Origin: Candidatus Omnitrophota bacterium
Lineage (GTDB): Bacteria > Omnitrophota > Gorgyraeia > Gygaellales > Profunditerraquicolaceae
Direction: 5' to 3'
Assembly: GCA_028706895.1 (NCBI GenBank)
Contig: JAQTVG010000032.1
Coordinates: 1-8,625, forward strand
Length of the DNA stretch: 8,625 nucleotides
Each line of letters begins with the position of its first letter. The stretch's first letter is position 1. The notes below the pieces were generated by a model. The model was given only the letters and a program-made list of their open reading frames with translations, was not told where the DNA came from and searched no databases. Made by a program: the position numbers and the translations under genes. Below are positions 1 to 5,776 of this stretch, one piece after another.

Positions 1-454
1 AGGCCTGTATGATCTGCGGATTTTCTTTTAATATCTTCAGTTGAGCGGGGGAATTAAGAAAAGTGATTAAATCTTCGGTATATTTTTTAAAGGCAGGTTC
101 CTTTAAATGCTCGCTGACATAAGGGCAATTTAAATCCAGCGTCAAAATAACTTTGCCGCTTCTTAAATTAATAAGGAATGGGTAGAGTTGGCATTCAAAA
201 GGGCGAAAGCCATAAATTTTGCATTTATTATCTTTGGCATCCAGGAAGGGGCAGATAAAATCTTCTCCTTGCGGGTTCGGAATGGGGAGGAGTTTCTTGT
301 TCACGGATATAAGCGCAGGGGGGATTTTTTTGTCCAGCAAATCCTGTATCTCTTCGTCTAAAAGGCAGGGCGACCAGGCAGAATTTATTTGATGAAACCT
401 GCAGCAGCCCCGGCATTTTAAACAAACTTCTTGAGGAATAATTTGTTTAATCAT
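1..454 (-). CDS. YkgJ-family CxxCxxCC cysteine-cluster protein (3' end beyond the window)
   Basis: Reading the minus strand from the ATG at 454-452 gives 151 open codons with no stop before the left edge, so the C-terminus is missing. The N-terminus has the family signature CLKCRGCC (Cys11, 14, 17, 18). It is followed by ICPFL (Cys68), CKIYGFRPFEC (Cys78, Cys88), LYPF, and a further Cys at 110. This layout matches the YkgJ / CxxCxxCC family (PF03692 type), small cytosolic proteins thought to bind zinc or iron-sulfur, with no settled reaction. The start is set by an ATGA overlap with the stop of the upstream tRNA-binding protein gene, which implies translational coupling and a shared promoter. 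A shorter open frame at 228-425 is only a shadow of this gene. The family assignment is firm; the function is unknown. Confidence 0.88.
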   Translation of the reverse strand, partial: MIKQIIPQEVCLKCRGCCRFHQINSAWSPCLLDEEIQDLLDKKIPPALISVNKKLLPIPNPQGEDFICPFLDAKDNKCKIYGFRPFECQLYPFLINLRSGKVILTLDLNCPYVSEHLKEPAFKKYTEDLITFLNSPAQLKILKENPQIIQA

Positions 455-771
455 TTTACGACACTGCCCAATTTAAGCTTTCTCTCGGGGCTTACAATTG
501 TAATACCGGTTTCGTCGGAACCGGCCAAAAGCATGCCCTGGCTTTCTATGCCGCGTAATAACGCGGGCTCTAAATTATCCACTATCACTACCTGCTTGCC
601 TACAAGGTCTTCTTTTTTATAAAAAGCTCTTATGCCCGCCACAATCTGCTTGGTTCTATCTCCTAAATCAACAATTATTACATAGAGCCTGTCTGCGTCA
701 GGGTGGTCATTAACCTCTTTTATTTCAGCCACTTTTAACTCTAATTTCCTGAAGTCTTCAATATTAATCAT
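451..771 (-). CDS. metG: Stand-alone tRNA-binding protein, methionyl-tRNA synthetase beta subunit / Trbp111 type
   Basis: A 106-residue protein consisting of one OB-fold tRNA-binding domain. Recognisable stretches are the opening FRKLELKVAEI, HPDADRLY (residues 23-30), RTKQIVAGI (39-47) and LEPALLRGIESQGMLLA (67-83), all typical of the C-terminal domain of bacterial MetRS and of free Trbp111/CsaA proteins. In the family this domain dimerises and binds the outer corner of tRNA. In many bacteria it is fused to the MetRS catalytic core; here it is separate and the core is not in the window. It could therefore be the MetRS beta subunit or a general tRNA-binding/chaperone protein, and the symbol metG applies only in the beta-subunit sense. 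AAAGGAG lies 9 nt before the ATG. A strong promoter lies about 100 nt upstream, and the stop overlaps the YkgJ-type gene by ATGA. Confidence 0.88.
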   Translation of the reverse strand: MINIEDFRKLELKVAEIKEVNDHPDADRLYVIIVDLGDRTKQIVAGIRAFYKKEDLVGKQVVIVDNLEPALLRGIESQGMLLAGSDETGITIVSPERKLKLGSVVK

Positions 772-814
772 TTGAATATGCTCCTTTGCTAAAAATTATG
801 GGGATAAGCGATAC

Positions 815-895
815 GAAAAAAGCTGCTTTGGCCGGAAGTATTGCGATAATGTTATAGCTTTTTCTCTATAATTATATCGTGTCTACCGGCCAAAG
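815..895 (-). terminator. Possible long hairpin terminator for read-through from the TIGR04073 gene, with a promoter in its interior
   Basis: The outer arms CTTTGGCCGG (895-886) and CCGGCCAAAG (835-826) are an exact 10-bp inverted repeat. Inside, CGATA/TATCG (879-875 with 848-844) and TTATAG/CTATAA (871-866 with 857-852) continue the pairing, closing on an 8-nt loop. Four nt after the outer stem comes a run of six T (821-816). An RNA arriving from the upstream gene could form the full stem followed by U6. RNAs begun at the promoter within it lack the 5' arm. The internal loops are large (about 6-8 nt per side), so termination is inferred; the palindrome itself is seen. Confidence 0.45.
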
Positions 896-899
896 TCAA
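871..899 (-). promoter_or_regulatory. Sigma70-type promoter for the tRNA-binding protein / YkgJ operon
   Basis: On the minus strand there is a -35 box TTGACT (899-894), a 17-bp spacer and a perfect -10 box TATAAT (876-871). Transcription should start near 865-864, giving a leader of about 93 nt before the ATG at 771. The promoter sits inside a 70-nt imperfect palindrome described separately. Confidence 0.8.
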
Positions 900-931
900 G
901 ATGCGGTATGATTGAATTTAGGGAAGTCTTG

Positions 932-1396
932 TTACCAGGTCAAAATTTTAATCTTTAACCCATCCTTCTGCGGATTATCCGCAGTATAATCCGGCTCCAT
1001 TAGAGGTTTTTCATACGGAGGAAACATAAAAGTCGCCATATCAATTGACCCTGCGGCTGCGCGGGTTACGCCTGAAACTATGCCCTCGCCTAATCCCAGG
1101 GTAAATCCCTGCAAGAGGTCTTTTTCGTGGGAAACATCCACTACTCTTTCCGGGATGTCTATCCAAGAGGTGCCAATATTAATCACTCCGTAGCCAAGTT
1201 TTGTAGTAGGAAAATTTTCTTTGCCGTAATTCTCGGCGTTTATGCTATCTAGGTATGTAGGATGTCCACCGTAATAAGTCATTGGCCCTGTTACGGCTAA
1301 CGGCATAAGAGGCTCTTGGGCATAAACCAAAGTATCCATAAAGAATACCGAAACCAGGATTAAAACCGTCCACAATAAAGTTTTTGTTACCTTCAT
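932..1396 (-). CDS. Secreted TIGR04073-family protein (exosortase system-associated)
   Basis: A 154-residue protein from the ATG at 1396, chosen because GGAGGT (1408-1403) lies 6 nt before it. An upstream in-frame ATG at 1441 falls inside the terminator hairpin and has no ribosome site. The N-terminus is a signal peptide: MKVTK, a hydrophobic stretch TLLWTVLILVSVFF, then a likely cleavage after VYA. The mature part has the family's pattern: KLGYGVINIGTSWIDIPERV, a glycine-rich helix (LGLGEGIVSGVTRAAAGSIDMATF), then FPPYEKPLMEPDY. TIGR04073 was defined as co-occurring with exosortase/PEP-CTERM-type systems. No sorting signal is visible here and its biochemical role is unknown. The gene stands alone behind its own promoter, a c-di-GMP-I riboswitch and a terminator, so it is probably tuned by cyclic di-GMP. 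An exported surface or envelope role is inference. Confidence 0.85.
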   Translation of the reverse strand: MKVTKTLLWTVLILVSVFFMDTLVYAQEPLMPLAVTGPMTYYGGHPTYLDSINAENYGKENFPTTKLGYGVINIGTSWIDIPERVVDVSHEKDLLQGFTLGLGEGIVSGVTRAAAGSIDMATFMFPPYEKPLMEPDYTADNPQKDGLKIKILTW

Positions 1397-1420
1397 CTTG
1401 GCACCTCCTTTTAACTTTGC

Positions 1421-1451
1421 AAAATAAAAAACCCCAAGCAAAGCTCAGGGT
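1421..1451 (-). terminator. Intrinsic terminator of the c-di-GMP riboswitch expression platform
   Basis: On the minus strand ACCCTGAGC (1451-1443) pairs with GCTTGGGGT (1439-1431) as a 9-bp stem with two G-T pairs and a TTT loop. TTTTTATTTT (1430-1421) follows directly. It lies between the aptamer and the ribosome site of the TIGR04073 gene, so it must be bypassed for expression. Confidence 0.9.
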
Positions 1452-1459
1452 TCTCTCGT

Positions 1460-1535
1460 AGTGGCAACCGGGCTGTCCCTTTAAGGACCCCTAAGCTTTG
1501 CGTCCCAAGATTACTCTTGGTTTGCCTTTATCACT
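1460..1535 (-). ncRNA. c-di-GMP-I (GEMM-I) riboswitch aptamer
   Basis: The minus strand reads AAAGGCAAACC, then a perfect hairpin CCAAGA-GTAA-TCTTGG with a GNRA tetraloop, then GGGACGCAAAGC, a short P3 arm containing GTCCTTAAAGGGAC, and finally AGCCCGGTTGCC. These are the conserved blocks of GEMM-I in the right order and spacing. AGTG (1535-1532) and CACT (1463-1460) can close the element. The base matching position 20 of the Vibrio Vc2 aptamer is G, as in c-di-GMP binders; the cGAMP-responding variant has A there. GCAAAGCTTAGGG (1501-1489) is complementary over 13 nt (one G-U) to the downstream terminator arm. Binding of ligand should therefore free the terminator and switch the gene off. 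The aptamer class is well supported; the direction of switching is inferred. Confidence 0.92.
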
Positions 1536-1573
1536 CTATACCATTAATCTTGTATCTTATCTCTTATGAAGGA

Positions 1574-1602
1574 AGTATAACATATCTTTTGCAAATTATC
1601 AA
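1574..1602 (-). promoter_or_regulatory. Sigma70-type promoter of the riboswitch-TIGR04073 unit
   Basis: On the minus strand there is a -35 box TTGATA (1602-1597), a 17-bp spacer and a -10 box TATACT (1579-1574). The start point should be near 1567, giving a leader of about 170 nt that contains the whole aptamer and terminator. Confidence 0.8.
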
Positions 1603-1610
1603 GGGGGGTG

Positions 1611-1642
1611 CGCCATTCATTACATTAATAAAATGAATGGCG
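1611..1642 (-). repeat. 11-bp inverted repeat overlapping the tRNA-Asp 3' end
   Basis: CGCCATTCATT (1642-1632) and AATGAATGGCG (1621-1611) are exact inverse complements separated by 10 nt. The 5' arm includes base 72, the discriminator and the encoded CCA of tRNA-Asp. The sequence after the repeat is CACCCCCC with no T-tract, so it is not a standard intrinsic terminator. It may be a 3' trailer structure that affects tRNA end processing. Confidence 0.7.
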
Positions 1643-1716
1643 GGGGCGACGAGATTTGAACTCGCGATCTTCGCCGTGACAGGGCGACGTGTTAGACCAG
1701 GCTACACCACGACCCC
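1638..1716 (-). tRNA. tRNA-Asp(GTC)
   Basis: A 79-nt gene including an encoded CCA. The 5' acceptor strand is GGGGTCG. The D-arm is GTGT/ACAC with an 11-nt loop containing GG. The anticodon arm is TCGCC-CTGTCAC-GGCGA, anticodon GTC (Asp). The T-arm is GCGAG-TTCAAAT-CTCGT and the 3' strand CGCCCCC, followed by discriminator G. One acceptor pair, position 5 to 68, is a T-C mismatch; the other six pair. It lies 67 nt downstream of tRNA-Val and is probably co-transcribed with it. Confidence 0.95.
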
Positions 1717-1731
1717 AAATACAGGAAATAG

Positions 1732-1760
1732 ATTTTAGCTTAAAAGCCGCCTCTTTGCAA
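1732..1760 (-). promoter_or_regulatory. Possible internal promoter before tRNA-Asp
   Basis: TTGCAA (1760-1755) and TAAAAT (1737-1732) are separated by 17 bp on the minus strand, and TAAAAT ends 15 nt before the tRNA-Asp 5' end. Both boxes are weaker matches than at the other promoters here, so this may be chance in AT-rich spacer DNA. Confidence 0.35.
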
Positions 1761-1783
1761 CAAACTTTTATTCTATCGCAAAA

Positions 1784-1860
1784 TGGTGGGCGGTACAGGA
1801 CTTGAACCTGTGACCTTCTGAATGTAAATCAGACGCGCTAACCAATTGCGCCAACCGCCC
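1784..1860 (-). tRNA. tRNA-Val(TAC)
   Basis: A 77-nt gene with encoded CCA. The acceptor pairs perfectly (GGGCGGT with ACCGCCC). The D-arm is GCGC/GCGC, the anticodon arm TCTGA-TTTACAT-TCAGA with anticodon TAC (Val), and the T-arm ACAGG-TTCAAGT-CCTGT, discriminator A. A strong promoter ends 13 nt upstream, and tRNA-Asp follows downstream. Confidence 0.97.
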
Positions 1861-1873
1861 GGCAATCAAACCT

Positions 1874-1902
1874 ATTATAATCTAAATAACAAATACCGTC
1901 AA
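1874..1902 (-). promoter_or_regulatory. Sigma70-type promoter of the tRNA-Val/tRNA-Asp unit
   Basis: On the minus strand there is a -35 box TTGACG (1902-1897), a 17-bp spacer and a perfect -10 box TATAAT (1879-1874). The predicted start near 1867 is about 7 nt before the mature tRNA-Val 5' end. The -35 box begins one base after the pyrF stop codon. Confidence 0.82.
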
Positions 1903-1903
1903 C

Positions 1904-2590
1904 CTAATGGCTTGCGAGGATATCCTGAACCGCCTGAAGCGGGTCATCTGCTTCTAATATGGGCCTGCCTACAACTAAATAGTTGCTGCCTGCGTTTTTA
2001 GCATCTTCTGGCGTAGCAATCCTCTTCTGGTCGCCCTTAGAAGTTCCTGCCGGCCTTATGCCGGGAGTGACAATAATAAAATTCCTGCCTACTTTTTTTC
2101 TTATTGCTTTGGCCTCTTGCACGGACGAGACAACTCCGTCTAAGCCGCATCTTTTGGCCATCTGGGCTAGGTACACGACTTCCTGAGGCAATGTCTTTTT
2201 TATCCCCAAGTCCTGCAGGAAATGCGGGCATATGCTTGTCAGTATCGTAACTCCCAATACCTTTGTTTTGCTTCCACGGCAAACACGGGCAACTTCTTTA
2301 AGCGCTGCTGGGCCCGACAAGGTATGCACTGTGAACATGGCCGTTTTATATTTTAAGGCCTCTCTTGCCGCGCCTGCCATTGTATTAGGTATATCATTGA
2401 ATTTTAAATCCAAGAAAACCTGCGCGCCGATTTTACGTATATCCTCGATAATCTTAGGCCCGCTTGCCGTATAAAGTTCCAGGCCCACTTTGAATATTTT
2501 AACCTTTGGGTAAAGCAACTTTACCCAAAGCAGGGCTTCTTTGTAATTATCTACATCTAATGCCAGGATTAATTCCGGTTTTTGTTTCAT
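1904..2590 (-). CDS. pyrF: Orotidine 5'-phosphate decarboxylase
   Basis: A 228-residue TIM-barrel enzyme that converts OMP to UMP, the last step of de novo pyrimidine synthesis, in the cytosol. The catalytic DxKxxDI motif is present as DLKFNDIPNT (Asp61, Lys63, Asp66). Substrate-side Asp12 (LALDVD) and Lys34 (KVGLELY) are also present. Phosphate-binding segments TPGIRP (175-180) and VVGRPI (206-211) are intact. The length is normal for the short bacterial PyrF group. The usual His in DLKFHDIP is Asn here, a conservative change outside the catalytic tetrad. The ATG overlaps the pyrD stop as ATGA, so translation is coupled. No terminator is seen after the TAG stop; the tRNA promoter begins at once, so pyr read-through into the tRNAs is possible. 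Confidence 0.97.
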   Translation of the reverse strand: MKQKPELILALDVDNYKEALLWVKLLYPKVKIFKVGLELYTASGPKIIEDIRKIGAQVFLDLKFNDIPNTMAGAAREALKYKTAMFTVHTLSGPAALKEVARVCRGSKTKVLGVTILTSICPHFLQDLGIKKTLPQEVVYLAQMAKRCGLDGVVSSVQEAKAIRKKVGRNFIIVTPGIRPAGTSKGDQKRIATPEDAKNAGSNYLVVGRPILEADDPLQAVQDILASH

Positions 2591-3504
2591 GCCTTTAGAG
2601 TCCCTATTAAAGAATTTATATCTTTAATCTTGTTTTTTAATAAATAATCTTTTATACCTTTAATAATATCTACGCTTGCCTTGGGATTAATAAAATTTGC
2701 CGTGCCTACGCTTACGGCCGCGGCACCTGCGATAATAAATTCTAGGGCGCTGGAGGCGTCTATTATACCACCCATTCCGATAATGGGGATTTTAATCTTT
2801 TTATAAACATCCCTAACCATCCTTACTGCAACAGGCCTGACTGCCGGGCCGCTCAAACCCCCGGTTACACTTGCAATCCTGGGTTTACGCGTTTTTACGT
2901 CTATGCTCATTCCGGTTATGGTATTTATCAAAGCGACTGCGTCTGTTCCCGCCTTTTCTGCTGCCTGGGCGATTTCAGCGATATCCGTTACATTAGGCGA
3001 AAGCTTGGTAATAATGACTTTCTGCGTGACTCTGCGCACTTTATTAACTGCCAGGTAGGTAGCTTCGGGGTCCTGAGAAATTAAATGGGCTCTCCCCTGT
3101 ATATTGGGGCACGATATATTCAATTCTATTGCCGCTATTTCCTTTATTTTATCAAGGCGTCCTGCCAACTTGATAAACTCTTCAGGATCGTCTTCAGACG
3201 CAATGCTTATAATTATCGGAGCGCCCATCTTTTTTAATAAAGGCAGTTTCTCTCTGATAAAAACTTCTAACCCGGGATTCTCTAAACCAATAGAATTAAG
3301 CAATCCAGCGGGTGTCTCGCAGGTGCGGGGAGCAGGATTACCTTGCCTGGGCTTTAAGGTGATGGTCTTGGTAACAATAGCGCCCAATTCTTTTGGGTTA
3401 AAGAAGTCGGTAAACTCCCGGGCATAACCAAATGTTCCCGAGGCAACCATCACCGGGTTCTTAAGTTTAAGCCTGCCTATATTGACCGAAAGTTTTATCT
3501 GCAT
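2587..3504 (-). CDS. pyrD: Dihydroorotate dehydrogenase, class 1B catalytic subunit (NAD-linked)
   Basis: A 305-residue FMN-binding TIM barrel that oxidises dihydroorotate to orotate. The catalytic base is the Cys of ELNISCPNI (Cys132), which marks class 1 enzymes; class 2 enzymes have Ser. Other landmarks are VMVASGTFGY (18-27), TKTITLKPR with Lys46, NSIGLENPG (70-78) and TKLSPN with Lys167 (166-171). GMGGI and VSVGTA near the C-terminus would hold the FMN phosphate. There is no N-terminal membrane segment. The adjacent pyrK, ending 7 nt upstream, supports class 1B: a PyrD2-PyrK2 complex passing electrons from FMN through FAD and [2Fe-2S] to NAD+. The gene overlaps pyrF by ATGA. Confidence 0.97.
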   Translation of the reverse strand: MQIKLSVNIGRLKLKNPVMVASGTFGYAREFTDFFNPKELGAIVTKTITLKPRQGNPAPRTCETPAGLLNSIGLENPGLEVFIREKLPLLKKMGAPIIISIASEDDPEEFIKLAGRLDKIKEIAAIELNISCPNIQGRAHLISQDPEATYLAVNKVRRVTQKVIITKLSPNVTDIAEIAQAAEKAGTDAVALINTITGMSIDVKTRKPRIASVTGGLSGPAVRPVAVRMVRDVYKKIKIPIIGMGGIIDASSALEFIIAGAAAVSVGTANFINPKASVDIIKGIKDYLLKNKIKDINSLIGTLKA

Positions 3505-3511
3505 ATTTACC

Positions 3512-4279
3512 TTACCAGATTATTTCATCCCCATTAAATACAGGGCCTTCTTTACATACACGCTTAAAACCGCTTCTTGTATTCGTTACACATCCTAAAC
3601 ACGCCCCTACCCCGCAAGCCATATGCTCTTCCAGGGAGACCTGGGCAGAAATATTATATTTTTTAGAAATACGGCTGATTTCTTTCAGCATTGGCCTGGG
3701 GCCGCAGGCGTAAACAACTGATTTCGGGTAATGCGCGCCTGATAATACTTCTTCTAAGAACCCTGATACATAACCTTTAAAACCTGTTGAACCATCATCA
3801 GTAGCAACTTTAACTTCACAACCCAAATCTTTAAATTCTTTCTCACACATAATCTGTTCTTTGGTTTTTGCGCCGATTAAAACCACGTTTTTGCTTTTCT
3901 TTAATTTTTCCGCCAGAAATACAAGCGGAGCCACGCCCATTCCTCCGGCGATCAGTATGTTTAAGGGCTTGTTTTTAATTACCGGGGTAAAGCCGTTACC
4001 TAAAGGGCCGATAACATCTAAATATTCTCCGGGCTTTCTTTGGGATAAAATCTGTGTAGCCGGGCCGACTACTTCATAAAGGGCTTCTATATCGTCCTTT
4101 TTTACCCTATGGACGCCGAATGGCCGGCGCAAAAGCGGCTCACACGAATCACTTACCTTAATATTGATAAATTGTCCGGGCAGGGCCTTTACGGCTATTC
4201 CCGGAGCCTTTAGCGCTATGCGAAAATAACTCCCCTTAATTTTTTTATTATAGGTTATTTTAGTTTTTATTTGAAGCAT
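3512..4279 (-). CDS. pyrK: Dihydroorotate dehydrogenase electron transfer subunit
   Basis: A 255-residue iron-sulfur flavoprotein of the ferredoxin-reductase fold, partner of PyrD1B. An N-terminal FAD barrel carries LLRRPFGVH (49-57), with the RxPF(S/G) flavin motif. A nucleotide-binding domain starts with ILIAGGMGVAPL (109-120), and YACGPRPM lies near residue 190-197. The C-terminal [2Fe-2S] site has four Cys in CGVGACLGC (222, 227, 230) and VCKEGPVF (242), the PyrK spacing. It moves electrons from FMN in PyrD to NAD+. The length is usual for the family. Its start is 4 nt after the stop of the methyltransferase-like gene and its stop is 7 nt before pyrD, so the genes are co-transcribed. Confidence 0.96.
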   Translation of the reverse strand: MLQIKTKITYNKKIKGSYFRIALKAPGIAVKALPGQFINIKVSDSCEPLLRRPFGVHRVKKDDIEALYEVVGPATQILSQRKPGEYLDVIGPLGNGFTPVIKNKPLNILIAGGMGVAPLVFLAEKLKKSKNVVLIGAKTKEQIMCEKEFKDLGCEVKVATDDGSTGFKGYVSGFLEEVLSGAHYPKSVVYACGPRPMLKEISRISKKYNISAQVSLEEHMACGVGACLGCVTNTRSGFKRVCKEGPVFNGDEIIW

Positions 4280-4283
4280 ATTT

Positions 4284-4967
4284 TTATTGGTTTTTTGTGC
4301 GCCTGATTAAATAGCGGATTAAAAATACAAATATTATAATTACCGCAAAGAATAACACTGCATCCTTCACAAATATCCTGATATCATCGCACCTGGAATC
4401 CTTCCATGCTTCCAACAGCAGCACCACACATAACACCGCCAGCATAGAGCCGATTTCTTTTTTTAACCAGGATACTTTTAAGGGCAAATACCCGGCTATA
4501 TCCTTTGTTGATATTGCGGCGAATGACGGCAGGATGCGCGGGACCTTGCGCTGATAATCCTGATACTCCCCGGAGAACATGGTTAATAACTTTTTTTCTT
4601 CTTTAAACATAAGAAGTATATAGCGCCAGATAAAAATAGGCAGAAAAAGAAATATTATCCACCAGTTAAACAGGATTAATACAATACCCGTCCCGATTAA
4701 AAGTATTCCCAGATACATTGGATTGCGGACCAGGCCATATGGGCCGGCCTTGATTAAAGAATGCCCTTTATGAGAATGTTCTGATTTATAGCCGCGGCCG
4801 GACGCCCTGAATATCTGGCCCAGGAGAATGGCTGAAAGCCCGACAATTTTTGCGGTTATATCCCAGGGAGTGACCCTGACGCTGCGGAAAAATAGGGAAG
4901 GAAAAAATAAGAGCAATATAACAGCTAATACGATAATAACTCCGTTTATTTTCAGTCTTTTTTTCAT
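4284..4967 (-). CDS. Isoprenylcysteine carboxyl methyltransferase-like integral membrane protein
   Basis: A 227-residue membrane protein. Hydrophobic segments lie at about 8-28, 37-56, 84-100, 102-122, 172-187 and 201-220. The central signature is GPYGLVRNPMYLG (75-87) followed by EEKKLLTMFSGEYQDYQRKV (123-142). Together these form the S-adenosylmethionine-binding core of the ICMT / phospholipid methyltransferase group (PF04140/PF04191 type). Bacterial members methylate small lipophilic or lipid substrates, and the real substrate cannot be told from sequence. The last about 75 residues, with two extra hydrophobic helices, extend beyond the usual minimal domain. The gene lies 3 nt after mutM and 4 nt before pyrK. 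Its place in the pyr cluster probably reflects transcription rather than pathway. Confidence 0.8.
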   Translation of the reverse strand: MKKRLKINGVIIVLAVILLLFFPSLFFRSVRVTPWDITAKIVGLSAILLGQIFRASGRGYKSEHSHKGHSLIKAGPYGLVRNPMYLGILLIGTGIVLILFNWWIIFLFLPIFIWRYILLMFKEEKKLLTMFSGEYQDYQRKVPRILPSFAAISTKDIAGYLPLKVSWLKKEIGSMLAVLCVVLLLEAWKDSRCDDIRIFVKDAVLFFAVIIIFVFLIRYLIRRTKNQ

Positions 4968-4970
4968 ATT

Positions 4971-5771
4971 TTATCTCTGGCACTTTGGACAAAAATAAGT
5001 GCCTCGGCCTCCTAATGAAATCCTTTTAATTTGCGTCTTACAAACAAGGCAAGGTTTGCCCTGCCTGCCATAGACTTTATGATATTTGGCATAATCTCCC
5101 TGCCTGCCTGATAATTGTACATACTGGTCAATGGAGGAACCCTTATGCTTAATCGCCTCAGTTAAAGTGGCCTTTATTTCCTTAAGAAGCTTCTCTTTTT
5201 CTTTATCCGAAAGGCTCTGAGCACTCCTTGCAGGATGTATTCTGGATCTAAAGAGCGCTTCTGCCGCGTAAAGATTACCTACGCCGGAAATAAATGCCTG
5301 GTCCATAATAAGCGGCTTAATTTTAGTCTTCTTGGACGCGAGCATTTCTTTAAATTGATCCGGGGCCAAATCAAATGGCTCAGGCCCAAGTCCTTGAATA
5401 AATTTTAAATTACGCCAATCATCTAATAACCGCAATTCGGCAAATAACCTCTGGTCATTAAAATCCAGCATTTTCCCGTCGGAGAGCCTAAAGCTAATCC
5501 TGCTCTTTTTGCCGTCCCCGGGATATACCAGCTGCCCTGTCATTTTCAAGTGTATAACCAAAGACTTTCCGCCGGATAACTCTAAGATTAAAACCTTGGC
5601 CTTGCGCAGGACATTCTTAATGATTGCCCCGCCCAGTTCCTTTTTAAACTTCTCTGGGGATGGCTCGCGTATAACCGCCGGGTTATGTATAAATACCCCG
5701 GTAATCTTCTTGCCCAGAAGCGCTTTTACCAATTCCTGTTTTATCGTTTCAACTTCCGGGAGCTCAGGCAT
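4971..5771 (-). CDS. mutM: Formamidopyrimidine-DNA glycosylase (Fpg/MutM)
   Basis: A 266-residue base-excision repair enzyme that removes 8-oxoguanine and formamidopyrimidines and cuts the abasic site. The N-terminus is PELPEVET, with the catalytic Pro2 and Glu3. Lys59 in RKAKVLILEL corresponds to the conserved Lys57 of E. coli. HLKMTGQL (74-81), the DQRLFAELRL loop (106-115) and the helix-two-turn-helix with GVGNLYAAEALF (163-174) follow. VYGRQGKPC leads into a C-terminal zinc finger with Cys241, 244, 261 and 264. Arg256 in GRGTYFCPKC is the DNA-contacting Arg. All key residues are present, so the enzyme should be active. It starts 5 nt after the upstream membrane protein; no strong ribosome site is visible, so coupling is likely. 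Confidence 0.97.
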   Translation of the reverse strand: MPELPEVETIKQELVKALLGKKITGVFIHNPAVIREPSPEKFKKELGGAIIKNVLRKAKVLILELSGGKSLVIHLKMTGQLVYPGDGKKSRISFRLSDGKMLDFNDQRLFAELRLLDDWRNLKFIQGLGPEPFDLAPDQFKEMLASKKTKIKPLIMDQAFISGVGNLYAAEALFRSRIHPARSAQSLSDKEKEKLLKEIKATLTEAIKHKGSSIDQYVQLSGRQGDYAKYHKVYGRQGKPCLVCKTQIKRISLGGRGTYFCPKCQR

Positions 5772-5776
5772 CTTTA

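Noticed and set aside
228..425. 65-residue open frame on the minus strand.
   Set aside because: It is out of frame with, and wholly inside, the YkgJ-type gene, whose own frame carries the conserved Cys motifs.
772..864. T-box or other amino acid riboswitch in the leader of the MetRS-beta-like gene.
   Set aside because: The leader is only about 93 nt and shows no T-box consensus or specifier stem. Only the hairpin already described is visible.
1397..1441. Upstream ATG at 1441 as the start of the TIGR04073 gene (15 extra residues).
   Set aside because: That ATG lies in the terminator hairpin and would put MLGVFYFAKLKGGAK before the signal peptide. The ATG at 1396 has GGAGGT at ideal spacing.
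1460..1535. The aptamer could be the cGAMP-responding GEMM-Ib variant.
   Set aside because: The base equivalent to Vc2 position 20 is G (AAAGGCAAACC), as in c-di-GMP binders; the cGAMP variants carry A there. This rests on a by-eye alignment.
3104..3427. 107-residue plus-strand open frame.
   Set aside because: It lies fully antisense within pyrD, has no ribosome site and shows no recognisable motif. The same applies to the other plus-strand frames opposite pyrF, pyrK, mutM, yjbQ and carB2.
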